A DNA stretch of 64,000 bases from Sulfitobacter sediminilitoris (GTDB lineage: Bacteria; Pseudomonadota; Alphaproteobacteria; Rhodobacterales; Rhodobacteraceae). The position numbers and the translations under genes were made by a program. The notes under the pieces are model-generated. The model was not told the origin of the DNA and searched no databases. It saw only the letters and a list, made by a program, of their open reading frames with translations. The stretch is from assembly GCF_010667575.1 (NCBI RefSeq), contig NZ_JAABNT010000002.1:434001-498000 (forward strand), read 5' to 3'. This document shows positions 8,521-16,777 of this stretch, piece after piece. Each line of letters starts with the position of its first letter. The stretch's first letter is position 1.

Positions 8521-8521
8521 T

Positions 8522-10447
8522 TCAATTGGCTGAAAGGCTCTCTGCCAAACGCATCAGTTGGATTGCCTCTGCGCGATAGCCGAAAGGATCCGCGCCCTTG
8601 GTTTCAGTGGCCAATGCGATGGCGTCGGCATAGGTCCATTCACCTGTGTAGGTGCCGCCGCGAAGAAGCTGCCCGAAGCCCGCGATGGCAGTGGCAAAGG
8701 AGGCGCTGCCGCTCACCTCTGTCGCGACAGGCTCTTCGATCAGGGTGCTCGTTTCCGCGCCGGGTGCCTTGTAGCGCAGGCGGAGAAAGGCAAGCTCATC
8801 ACTGTCGCCGCTTGCCGGGGCTACGGTGCCATAGCGTAGATCGTCATTCAGGATTGCGGAGGAACCTACCGGGGTGACCTCATAGATCGCGGTCACCTGG
8901 TGGCCTGCGCCGATGTCCCCGGCGTCAACCTTGTCGTTGTTGAAGTCTTCGCGCTTGAGCGCACGGGTTTCGTACCCGATCAGGCGATACTCCGCGACGG
9001 TGGCGGGGTTAAATTCGACCTGTATCTTCACGTCATCGGCAATCGGGAAAAGCGCGCCGCTCAACTGATCGACCAGCACCTTTTGCGCCTCTGTCAGCGT
9101 GTCGATATAGGCGGCCTGACCGTTCCCGTTCTGTGCCAGCGCCTGCATGGTCGCATCGTCAAGATTGCCCCGGCCAAAGCCCAGAACGCTGAGGTAGGTG
9201 CCGCTTTCACGTTTTTCCGCGATGTAGGCCTCAAGCGCGTCCGGATCACTCAGGCCGACGTTGAAATCCCCGTCAGTGGCAAGGATGACGCGGCTTATCT
9301 CACCTTCGGCTGCCATCTGAGCAGCGGTGGCGTAGGCCTGTTGCAGGCCCGCCTGACCTGCGGTCGATCCGCCCGCGCTCAGGTTCTCGAGGGCATTCAG
9401 AATTGTACTCCGCTCAGAGGCAGGTGTCGGGGCAAGCACCTGGCCCGCGCTGCCCGCATAGGTCACGATGGCCACCTCATCTTCGGGACGCAGCTGGCCC
9501 AGCATCAATCTGAAGCTTTGCTTCAGAAGCGGCAGCTTGTTCGGCGCTTCCATCGAACCTGAGGTGTCGATCAGGAAGACAAGGTTCAGGGGCGGCCTGT
9601 CGTCGATCTCAACCGCTGTCCCCTCGATCCCGATTTGCAAAATCTGGGTATCGGGGTTCCACGGTGCTGGCGACACAGAGACCGTCGGTTGAAAAGCCGC
9701 ATCGCCGTCAGGGGCGATGTAGTCATAGGTGAAATAGTTGATCATCTCTTCCACACGGACGGCATCGCGCGGCGGCAATTGTCCTTGAGAAAGAGAGCTG
9801 CGGATCACCGCGTAAGAGGCCGTATCGACGTCGATCGAAAACGTGGAAACGGGGTTCTCGGACGTGACCTTTACGGGGTTCGTCTCTGCGTTGGCAAAAG
9901 TTTCCGTATCGGATTCAAACACGATGGCGGGTGGTTCTGCCACGATAAAGCTGGTCGCGGGGTCGCTGCTCATCACGCGGCCCGCAGGAGCGGGGGCGAT
10001 GGCCATGCTGTCTGCTGCCATCTCAGGTTCGACCAACGGTGCGAGCATTTCTTCTTGTGCTGCACCACTTGTCGCGGCCTTGCTCCGCGTCTGTGCATCG
10101 GAGGCTTCCGTAAGAACCGCTGGCTTTGCAGGGGGCAGAGGGGCCTCGGCGCGGTTCTGGGGCATCAGCCGGTCACCCAATGGGGACAACATGGCGATAT
10201 AGATCGCAACAAGGGCGGTGGTTGCGGTGAGGGCACCGCGTGAGGACATGATTTTCAACACTTTCCGTACTCCTGACATGAGGCCCTTTTCCGGGCGGTC
10301 AGAAGTAGGACGTGTGTGCCCCCAGAATTCTTGGAGATTATCGAAATTTTTTCGCGCAAGCGCGATGTTCTCGGCCTTGCGGTCGGGGTCGGGGCGGGGC
10401 GTTGCCGCATCCATCATTTGCTTCAGATCGTCGAGGTCGTCGCTCAT
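8522..10447 (-). CDS. Membrane-anchored VWA domain protein (YfbK-like)
   Basis: 641 residues. A cytoplasmic N-terminal stretch of about 70 residues is followed by one transmembrane segment (about 72-92), an Ala/Pro-rich linker (100-170) and the YfbK-type N-terminal motif STFSIDVDTASYA near 201. A von Willebrand factor A domain (about 285-460) has a MIDAS motif DTSGSM at 294-299 and ATDGDFNVG later. A C-terminal DUF3520-like region completes the YfbK architecture. The MIDAS should bind a divalent metal and mediate protein contacts in the periplasm. It overlaps the upstream ECF sigma gene by 4 nt, so the two are coupled. The topology (inside tail, one TM, outside sensor) is what a transmembrane anti-sigma factor would have, but no known anti-sigma motif is visible. 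Confidence 0.93.
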   Translation of the reverse strand: MSDDLDDLKQMMDAATPRPDPDRKAENIALARKNFDNLQEFWGHTRPTSDRPEKGLMSGVRKVLKIMSSRGALTATTALVAIYIAMLSPLGDRLMPQNRAEAPLPPAKPAVLTEASDAQTRSKAATSGAAQEEMLAPLVEPEMAADSMAIAPAPAGRVMSSDPATSFIVAEPPAIVFESDTETFANAETNPVKVTSENPVSTFSIDVDTASYAVIRSSLSQGQLPPRDAVRVEEMINYFTYDYIAPDGDAAFQPTVSVSPAPWNPDTQILQIGIEGTAVEIDDRPPLNLVFLIDTSGSMEAPNKLPLLKQSFRLMLGQLRPEDEVAIVTYAGSAGQVLAPTPASERSTILNALENLSAGGSTAGQAGLQQAYATAAQMAAEGEISRVILATDGDFNVGLSDPDALEAYIAEKRESGTYLSVLGFGRGNLDDATMQALAQNGNGQAAYIDTLTEAQKVLVDQLSGALFPIADDVKIQVEFNPATVAEYRLIGYETRALKREDFNNDKVDAGDIGAGHQVTAIYEVTPVGSSAILNDDLRYGTVAPASGDSDELAFLRLRYKAPGAETSTLIEEPVATEVSGSASFATAIAGFGQLLRGGTYTGEWTYADAIALATETKGADPFGYRAEAIQLMRLAESLSAN

Positions 10448-10983
10448 GGCGTCTCCTCCTGCTGGCGCAGGGCTGCGAGGTGTTTCTTGGCTTCGGATAT
10501 GCGCCAGCTGATCGTGCCTTCAGATACATTCAGGATCTCGCCGGCCTCACGATGCGTAATGTCATCAAGAACCAGGGCGAGGGTATCACGAAGGTCGTCA
10601 GGCAGTGATCGCATGGCTTGACTCAGCCAATCGAGGGCCTCGGCGGTGTCGTCATCCGCTGCGCGTCGGTTAAGTTCCCAAGCGCCCCAGCCTTTGGCCG
10701 CATTTGCATGGGTCGCAGCGCGGCGGCGTCGGTCATGGGCGGCATTGACGCAGACCCGATAGACCCATGTGGTAAAACTGGCCTCTGCCCTGAAACCGCG
10801 CAGCTTGCCGGGGAGGGCGGCGCAAATGTCCTGGCACAGGTCTTCTGCTTCGGTCCGGGAACCGGTCAGGCGAAAACATAGACGAAACAGACGGTCATAC
10901 TGCCTTTCAATAAGCGTGGCGAAGGCGGCGGTGTCCCCATCTGAAGCGGCACGGGCCAGCGTGTTGTCATCGGTTTTCATCAG
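10444..10983 (-). CDS. ECF-family RNA polymerase sigma factor
   Basis: About 179 residues if translation starts at the Met before LMKTDDNTLA or the next one; the frame extends to 11016 (190 residues) and the exact start is unsure. Region 2 is seen as IERQYDRLFRLCFRLTG followed by EAEDLCQDI (core and -10 contact). Region 4 is LPDDLRDTLALVLDD followed by the helix-turn-helix EAGEILNVSEGTISWRISEA (-35 contact). This is the classic two-domain ECF layout. The downstream, overlapping gene is the VWA membrane protein, a plausible regulator or output. Self-regulated transcription from the upstream spacer is likely but not shown. Confidence 0.93.
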   Translation of the reverse strand: MMKTDDNTLARAASDGDTAAFATLIERQYDRLFRLCFRLTGSRTEAEDLCQDICAALPGKLRGFRAEASFTTWVYRVCVNAAHDRRRRAATHANAAKGWGAWELNRRAADDDTAEALDWLSQAMRSLPDDLRDTLALVLDDITHREAGEILNVSEGTISWRISEAKKHLAALRQQEETP

Positions 10984-11016
10984 CATCACAAGAGTATGAC
11001 GCGGCTGGCAGGTCAA

Positions 11017-11440
11017 TCCTTGGCAAGACCGGTGAGAAAGATTTTCGCGGCTGAAAATGCTTCCCGATTTCCGGCGAATCCTTGCTAAAGCAGGGCTGCA
11101 TTTTGGCGAAGATTCGCCTGAGTGTTCCGGATTTAAGTGAACAATGAAGTCAGTTTCTTTGCATTGATCATGTCAGATGGACAGCGCCGTGGCCGGGCCA
11201 GAGATAATGCGTGCGATGCCACGCAATCGGTTGAGCGATGAGGTTCTCATTTAAACGAAGCAAATTCAAGTGGTTAGCAGATATACCCCTCGCGTCGTGT
11301 CAGAGTAATCAGCAAGTATCATGCCTCATTCCTGCCATTTTTCCATCGTGTCAGAGCCAGAAATTGATACGCTTTAACAAAATTCGATGTGGGCGCCGCT
11401 CGCTCGGGGTCTCTTTTTTGATAACAGGATGGAAACGCAA
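11017..11440. other. Long spacer with short repeats, no gene seen
   Basis: About 420 nt, less GC-rich than the surroundings, between the divergent ECF sigma and Asp-Thr repeat genes. It must contain both promoters. It also holds two copies of TCGTGTCAGAG (11294-11304 and 11346-11356, 52 nt apart) and a small palindrome GGCGAA-GA-TTCGCC (11105-11118). Frames on both strands are short and lack ribosome sites. A degraded element or a small RNA is possible; nothing more can be supported. Confidence 0.4.
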
Positions 11441-12082
11441 ATGGTGACGCTGAAATTATTGAGCGCTTTGGCAACGACCTCTGTTATGGTCCTCGCTCTC
11501 TCTGGACCGGTAAGCGCCGGAGGAGGATCCTACGGTGGCGATGTCTCGAACGGTGACGTCTCGAAGGGGGATGACGGGAAAGATACCGGCGACAAAGGGA
11601 CGGATAAAGGCGACACCGATACTGATACCGACACAGATACCGATACTGATAGCGACACAGACACAGATACTGACACGGACACAGACACCGACACGGACAC
11701 AGATACCGACACAGATACCGACACGGATACTGATACTAGTACCGACACGGATACTGATAACGGCAATCAAAGCACGGCGACCGCGCCGAGGGACGGTCCG
11801 GTAGGCGAACGGAATATCAAGTCCGCGATAAGCAAAAAATGCTTCATGCCGAACCCCGCGCTGCTGACCTCGCAAGGGTCGCATGTCGGAAACATCACCC
11901 GCATCAAGTGTCTGAAGAACGGCCAAGTCGAATATCGCGTTCACCTCGTATATCCGTTCAACTGCGATGCGCGTAAGATGACGCTGCGGGCACAGGGGCG
12001 TCCGAAAGAAGGAACGACTGTCCGGCTGCAACTGAACGACAAGCAGATTCACGATCTGATCGAAAAGAATGCCCGCAAATAA
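11441..12082 (+). CDS. Secreted Asp-Thr repeat protein
   Basis: 213 residues from the ATG at 11441 (an ATG at 11429 is also possible). The signal peptide is MVTLKLLSALATTSVMVLAL followed by SGPVSA, then a Gly/Asp/Lys-rich linker. Residues about 58-106 are an almost pure Asp-Thr dipeptide repeat (49 residues, broken by one Ser-for-Thr and one Thr-Ser-Thr). After it comes a compact C-terminal domain of about 90 residues with three Cys (KKCFMPN, IKCLKNG, FNCDARK). The repeat is highly acidic and could bind calcium or act as a spacer; Thr residues could be glycosylated. No family is recognised. It ends in a strong terminator and appears monocistronic. Confidence 0.8.
   Translation: MVTLKLLSALATTSVMVLALSGPVSAGGGSYGGDVSNGDVSKGDDGKDTGDKGTDKGDTDTDTDTDTDTDSDTDTDTDTDTDTDTDTDTDTDTDTDTDTSTDTDTDNGNQSTATAPRDGPVGERNIKSAISKKCFMPNPALLTSQGSHVGNITRIKCLKNGQVEYRVHLVYPFNCDARKMTLRAQGRPKEGTTVRLQLNDKQIHDLIEKNARK
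11612..11758 (+). repeat. Hexanucleotide tandem repeat GAYACN encoding (Asp-Thr)n
   Basis: 147 nt of tandem 6-nt units GA(C/T)AC(A/C/G/T), about 24.5 copies, inside the secreted repeat gene. The third codon positions vary, so the DNA repeat is imperfect while the peptide repeat is nearly perfect. This suggests selection on protein sequence rather than very recent slippage. Copy-number change by whole units would keep the reading frame. Confidence 0.95.
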
Positions 12083-12166
12083 ACCGACCGGGTTTGGGGA
12101 GTAGACCCAAAAAGGTTTTCACGTGGGTGTCCGGCGGTGGGGGGCTGCCGCCGGAAGTATGCAGCA

Positions 12167-12205
12167 GGGCCGGCACACGGGGGCGTGCCGGCCCAATTTT
12201 TTTTT
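12167..12205 (+). terminator. Strong intrinsic terminator after the repeat protein
   Basis: Perfect 10-nt stem GGGCCGGCAC (12167-12176) and GTGCCGGCCC (12185-12194) with an 8-nt loop, followed by AA and nine T (12197-12205). The T-tract touches the stop codon of the convergent aldehyde dehydrogenase gene. Confidence 0.93.
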
Positions 12206-13676
12206 ACACGCTCATGCAGACGTATTTCATCTCGAGGTAATCCTCGATCCCGTGGTGCGATCCTTCGCGGCCCAGGCCGGACTGCTTGACGCCACCAAAG
12301 GGGGCAACCTCGGTTGAGATAATGCCGGTGTTGACGCCGACGATCCCGTATTCCAGCGCTTCTGCCACCTTGTACACGCGGCTCAGATCCTTGGCGTAGA
12401 AGTAGGAGGCAAGGCCAAAGATCGTGTCGTTGGCCATGGCGATGACGTCGTCCTCGTTCTCGAACTTGAAGAGCGGGGCCAAGGGGCCAAAGGTTTCTTC
12501 TTTGGACACGGCCATGTCCTGCGTGACGCCTGTCATGATTGTCGGAGCAAGGAAGTTTCCGCCCATCTTTTCTTCAGCTGAGCCCAGGATGATTTCGGCG
12601 CCTTTGGACGTCGCATCCTCGATGTGTTCCTTAACCTTTTCAGAGGCATCGGAGTTGATCAGCGGCCCCAGTTCAACACCCTCTTCAAAGCCGTCGCCGA
12701 CTTTCATCTTGGATACGCGGTCCTTCAGCTTCTGGGCGAAGGCGTCATAGACACCAGCCTGCACGTAGATGCGGTTTGCGCAGACGCAGGTCTGACCGTT
12801 GTTGCGGAATTTGCACAGGATCGCACCCTCGACCGCCGCGTCCAGATCGGCATCGTCGAATACGATGAACGGCGCGTTGCCGCCCAGTTCCATAGAGCAT
12901 TTCATCACCTGATCCGCAGCCTGTTTCAGCAGGATGCGACCGACTTCGGTTGAGCCGGTGAAGGTCAGCTTGCGCACGGCGGGGTTCTCGCAGAATTCCT
13001 TGCCCACGGCAGAGGAGGAGGACGACGGCAGCACGTTGAAGACGCCAGCGGGGATGCCCGCGCGTTCAGCCAGAACACCCATCACGATCGCAGACAGCGG
13101 GGTTTCCGCCGCGGGGCGTGCCACGAAGGAGCAGCCAGCGGCCAGCGCGGGCGCTGCCTTGCGGGTGATCATCGCGTTTGGGAAATTCCAGGGCGTAATA
13201 GATGCCGCGACGCCGATGGGCTGCTTGAGCACCATAATGCGTTTGTCGCGCTGGTGGCCCGGGATCATCTCACCGTAGATACGCTTGGCCTCTTCACCGA
13301 AGAATTCGATAAAGCCCGCGCCATAGGCGATCTCGCCCTTGGCCTCGGCCAGCGGCTTGCCCTGTTCGGCGGTTAGGATCGCGCCAAGGTCGTCCTGGTT
13401 CTCCATCATCAGGTCGAACCACTTGCGCAGCACGCCCGCACGCTCTTTGCCGGTCCACTTGGCCCATTCCTTTTGGGCCTTCTCGGCATGGCTAATGGCA
13501 TCCGCCACCTGTGCGCGGCTCAGGTTGGCCACCTTCGCCACGACATCGCCCCGAGCGGGGTTCAGCACGTCAAAAGTCCCATCATCGCCGTCGACCCATG
13601 CGCCGTTGATATAGGCGCGGGTTTCAAGCAGGCTGGGGTCTTTTAGAATGGATTTCAGATCGGTTGATTTGGACAT
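12204..13676 (-). CDS. gabD: NAD(P)-dependent succinate-semialdehyde dehydrogenase
   Basis: 490 residues from the ATG at 13674-13676, preceded by an AAGGGG ribosome site. Aldehyde dehydrogenase fold: the cofactor region ITPWNFPNAMITRK, the glycine loop FTGSTEVGR, the general-base region MELGGNAPFIVFDDADLD, and the catalytic cysteine in NNGQTCVCANR. The C-terminus EVAPFGGVKQSGLGREGSH with IEDYLEMKYVC is typical of GabD. It would oxidise succinate semialdehyde to succinate, the last step of GABA breakdown. No GABA transaminase lies next to it, so the physiological substrate could be a related semialdehyde. A second Cys follows the catalytic one by one residue (CVC). Confidence 0.92.
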   Translation of the reverse strand: MSKSTDLKSILKDPSLLETRAYINGAWVDGDDGTFDVLNPARGDVVAKVANLSRAQVADAISHAEKAQKEWAKWTGKERAGVLRKWFDLMMENQDDLGAILTAEQGKPLAEAKGEIAYGAGFIEFFGEEAKRIYGEMIPGHQRDKRIMVLKQPIGVAASITPWNFPNAMITRKAAPALAAGCSFVARPAAETPLSAIVMGVLAERAGIPAGVFNVLPSSSSSAVGKEFCENPAVRKLTFTGSTEVGRILLKQAADQVMKCSMELGGNAPFIVFDDADLDAAVEGAILCKFRNNGQTCVCANRIYVQAGVYDAFAQKLKDRVSKMKVGDGFEEGVELGPLINSDASEKVKEHIEDATSKGAEIILGSAEEKMGGNFLAPTIMTGVTQDMAVSKEETFGPLAPLFKFENEDDVIAMANDTIFGLASYFYAKDLSRVYKVAEALEYGIVGVNTGIISTEVAPFGGVKQSGLGREGSHHGIEDYLEMKYVCMSV

Positions 13677-13813
13677 GATGTGCCCCTTTCGCTTTTCATT
13701 TACGCTGTCCAAACCAAGTATAGAGGGGATTGTCCAGTTCCCTTGTATCTTGTCCGAAATTGATCGTGAGAATCTATGCGCCCGACAGCCCGCCATATGA
13801 GTTATCGTCAGCC

Positions 13814-15070
13814 ATGACGTCGAATGCTCCTTCAGAGCGTGCGATGGCGCGGAACGTCCGGCTCTATCCGTGGTTCAAGTTCGCGCAATCATTGCTATTC
13901 TGGCAGGCCGTCTGGTTCTTGTATTTCCAGCAGACGCTCTCTCCTGCGGCGGCCATCGCCATGTATGCGGTCTATGATGTCTCTGTCACCGTGCTTGAGG
14001 TGCCTTTGGGCCTTTTGTCGGACAAGATCGGGCGCAAGCGGACCTTGATTGCGGCGGGGCTGTCGGGCGCTGCCGGATCGATGCTTATTGCGCTGGGCGA
14101 TTCGTTCCTCATTTTCGCGCTGGGCCAGGCTGTTATCGGTGCCGGGGCGGCGTTTGCCTCCGGCACGGACAGTGCGACCCTCTATGAATCATTGGCCGCC
14201 GCAGGGCGCGAAGACGAGGTCGAGGCCGAAGAAACGCGTGCGCTGCAACATTCGCTCTGGGGTTTCGCGATATCCGCCGCAGTTGGAGGGGCGGTCGCGC
14301 TTTGGTCATTTGAGGCGACGTTCTGGGCGGCTGCGGTTGCGATGCTTGTGTCCGCCGTGATTGCATTATCACTGACAGAGCCGCCTCATCAAATGGAGTC
14401 TGACATCCCCACCGAAACGCGCGCCGCGTTACGGGCCGCGCTCAATCAGCCGGTTCTGCGATGGATCTTTGTATTGGCGGTTGCGATGTACGGCTTCAGT
14501 CATCTGCCTTTCGTATTCGGTCAGCCCTTCATCGCGGCGGCCTTGTCCGAAGTTGGGCTGAGTGCCGAGGCGACGTTGGTCAGTGGCGGCGTGTCCTCTG
14601 TGATGATGGGACTGTCGGTTGTCGCGTCGCTTTTTGCGCTGCGTCTGCGGGGACGGATCGGCCTGACGCGGATGCTGCTTCTGGCGTTCGGGATGCAGAT
14701 CTGTTTGATCCTGGTCCTGACGATCACACAAAGCTGGATTGCGATCGCTGTCCTGTTTCTGCGCATCGTGCCGGATGCCCTGTCACAGCCTTTCAAGATG
14801 GGGCGGATCCAGCCTCTCTTGCGTGATGAAGTGCGCGCAACCTATGTGTCGATGCAGAGTCTGGCAGGCAAACTGGCCTTTTCGATCTCCTTGTTGATAG
14901 CGGCCGGATCAGCTTCGGACGTGGCAGAGATGCCGCATGCAGATATTCAGATGATCCTTGGCTGGTACGTCGCGGCGGGGCTCGTAATTTGGACAGGTCT
15001 AGCGCTGACTGCGCGACGTGCGGGTGTCGATGTAAAATCTCAACCGGCTGTATCAGGCGCGGGGTCTTAG
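13814..15070 (+). CDS. MFS transporter
   Basis: About 418 residues from the ATG at 13814; the frame is open from 13730, but the longer version would put a polar tail ahead of the first helix. About 12 hydrophobic segments are visible. The loop after the second helix reads GLLSDKIGRKRTLIAAG, the major facilitator motif A. An inner-membrane secondary transporter is expected; the substrate cannot be told from sequence. It is divergent from gabD (137 nt), so it could serve the same metabolic route, but there is no direct evidence. Confidence 0.88.
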   Translation: MTSNAPSERAMARNVRLYPWFKFAQSLLFWQAVWFLYFQQTLSPAAAIAMYAVYDVSVTVLEVPLGLLSDKIGRKRTLIAAGLSGAAGSMLIALGDSFLIFALGQAVIGAGAAFASGTDSATLYESLAAAGREDEVEAEETRALQHSLWGFAISAAVGGAVALWSFEATFWAAAVAMLVSAVIALSLTEPPHQMESDIPTETRAALRAALNQPVLRWIFVLAVAMYGFSHLPFVFGQPFIAAALSEVGLSAEATLVSGGVSSVMMGLSVVASLFALRLRGRIGLTRMLLLAFGMQICLILVLTITQSWIAIAVLFLRIVPDALSQPFKMGRIQPLLRDEVRATYVSMQSLAGKLAFSISLLIAAGSASDVAEMPHADIQMILGWYVAAGLVIWTGLALTARRAGVDVKSQPAVSGAGS

Positions 15071-15176
15071 CCCTTTCCAAGCTCGCGAGGTTTTGCCAAA
15101 CTCAGGCTTGTGGGGATGTAAAGGATAGTAACATTCCCTATATTAAGATTAACATATTGAAAAACAGGGGAACGCA

Positions 15177-16253
15177 GTGGCGAATTTGGATGCACAGGTG
15201 AGGGAATCTCAGGAACAGGTGGCAGAGGCGCAAAACAAGATCGCCGAACTGACCAGCCGAATTGAGACAGCACGCGCCAAGCTGAAGGCGGGCGACGATG
15301 TTGAGATCGATATCGAGAACGCCACGCTGGAAGATGTGCATGCCCATACAGAGGTAATGAACGCCAATATCGCCGAGTTGATCATGGGGCTGGATGATGT
15401 GACCGCCGGGTTCAGCCGCGATTTCGATGAGATGCGCAACAAGACAGGCTGGGAAACCTTTGTCGGCATCTTTAGCGGGGCCAAGTCTGACAGCATGCGG
15501 CAGGAGCGGGTGCGCTCTGCTTCGATCGATGACAAATTGCAGGACCTGATATCAAAGTCAGACACGATCGTTTCGCTGCTTGAAGGGCAGTTGACCATGC
15601 TGGAAGAGCAGAAGGTAAAGGTCGAGGGAAACCTGACCGAAACGCTGGACGAGCGGGAGATGACTGTTTCCGAATTGGAAACAATTCGGTCTGACATTCA
15701 GGGGATGGACCCGGAGATTATCAAGCTGGAAAACGCGATTGCATCCGAGACAGACGCGGCCAAGCGCACCAAGCTTGAGACGGAGTTGGCTGCCGCCAAC
15801 ACCAAATACAACGCGCTGGTGCAGGAGGAGCAGGTCAAGCTGGCCAAGTCCCAGACGCTGGAGCGCTATATCGAGAAGGGCAAGACCTGGATCGATTCAC
15901 TTCAGAACCAGGCGGCGACACAGATGGTTCTGATCAACAAGCTTCAAACTGACACCAAGCAGCGTGTTGTCCTCTATGATGCGCTGACTAAATCACTCAA
16001 GACCGCGCAGCAGCAGGATGTCGCACACCGGATCAACGAGATCGGTGTGAAGACGGACCAGGAGGCGCAGTCGGCCATGGCGGGGATCGGTGCCGCCACC
16101 AATACGCGCATGGCAGAGATGATGGAGAAACACGAGGATCACATGGTATTCGCGCGTGAGGTGCTGGAGGCGAAAGCCAAGGCGGACGAACGGTTCGCGC
16201 GCAGGTTCGCCAAGATCGTCGAGAAACACGACAGCAATGCCTACGGAGCCTGA
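15177..16253 (+). CDS. Coiled-coil protein, first gene of the AAA+ cluster
   Basis: 358 residues from a GTG preceded by CAGGGGAA. Almost the whole chain is charged heptad-like helix (long runs of Glu, Lys, Ala, Leu, Gln), predicted as extended coiled coil; only residues about 85-105 (GWETFVGIFSGAKSD) look different. No transmembrane segment or signal peptide is seen, so it should be cytoplasmic or peripheral to the membrane. It is followed with no gap by a two-helix membrane protein (TGA then ATG at 16254). It broadly resembles TelA-like toxic-anion-resistance proteins in its helix-rich build, but I cannot align any signature, so I leave the function open. Confidence 0.8.
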   Translation: MANLDAQVRESQEQVAEAQNKIAELTSRIETARAKLKAGDDVEIDIENATLEDVHAHTEVMNANIAELIMGLDDVTAGFSRDFDEMRNKTGWETFVGIFSGAKSDSMRQERVRSASIDDKLQDLISKSDTIVSLLEGQLTMLEEQKVKVEGNLTETLDEREMTVSELETIRSDIQGMDPEIIKLENAIASETDAAKRTKLETELAAANTKYNALVQEEQVKLAKSQTLERYIEKGKTWIDSLQNQAATQMVLINKLQTDTKQRVVLYDALTKSLKTAQQQDVAHRINEIGVKTDQEAQSAMAGIGAATNTRMAEMMEKHEDHMVFAREVLEAKAKADERFARRFAKIVEKHDSNAYGA

Positions 16254-16505
16254 ATGAAACTTCTCGAGACACGATATGCCCCTTTGATGACCGCCGGCTG
16301 GATGATTGGCGTGCCCCTTGTTCTGGCCTTTTTCGCGGGTGCCGGTGCCGGGACGGTTTTCGATCCGCTGGCGGCTTTTGCCGGGACGGTTTTTTCGATC
16401 TTCGGCGGCGCCAGCCTGATCCTTGGGGCGGCACTGCTGCTTTGGACGCTCTGGTCGGCGTGGCGCGCGGGGGAATTGACCGCTTCGAAAGAGTTGAATG
16501 GCTGA
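16254..16505 (+). CDS. Small two-helix membrane protein of the AAA+ cluster
   Basis: 83 residues. The ATG directly follows the stop codon of the coiled-coil gene. Two hydrophobic segments (about residues 12-34 and 42-68) rich in Gly and Ala form a helical hairpin, and the C-terminus ends in polar residues (RAGELTASKELNG). It should be an inner-membrane protein, perhaps an anchor for the coiled-coil or AAA+ partner. No family is recognised. Confidence 0.75.
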   Translation: MKLLETRYAPLMTAGWMIGVPLVLAFFAGAGAGTVFDPLAAFAGTVFSIFGGASLILGAALLLWTLWSAWRAGELTASKELNG

Positions 16506-16558
16506 GCACCGCTCATCGTGCCCCGGCCTTTCGCCGGGACCTTTTCGCGGGTGCCGCG

Positions 16559-16777
16559 ATGGGTGAGCGGCCATCAAAAGCGTCACCTGCCGGGCAGCGG
16601 CGCATGTTCATCATCGCTGTATTCTGCCTGTCCACGCTTGCGCACAGCTATCATCTGGCGGGTCGCTGGCTTCATAACGTGTTCGGTCTTCTGCTGGTTT
16701 TGCTTTTCGGCGTGGCGGGGTTGGTCAGGGGCGGGCTGGGCAGAGATTTAGGGCCTGACAGGAACCGTTCCGAATGA
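16559..16777 (+). CDS. Second small membrane protein of the AAA+ cluster
   Basis: 72 residues from the ATG at 16559. The frame is open upstream to 16442 and could also start at a CTG overlapping the previous stop, so the start is uncertain. Two hydrophobic segments (about 16-30 and 38-55) follow a basic N-terminus. Its stop overlaps the next gene's start as ATGA (16774-16777), so translation is coupled. No family is recognised. Confidence 0.65.
   Translation: MGERPSKASPAGQRRMFIIAVFCLSTLAHSYHLAGRWLHNVFGLLLVLLFGVAGLVRGGLGRDLGPDRNRSE

Noticed and set aside
11612..11758. Tandem repeats considered as a CRISPR array
   Set aside because: Units are 6 nt with no spacers and encode a peptide repeat in frame.
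11530..11766. Ser-Val repeat frame on the minus strand
   Set aside because: It is the antisense reading of the Asp-Thr codon repeat, with no ribosome site or signal.
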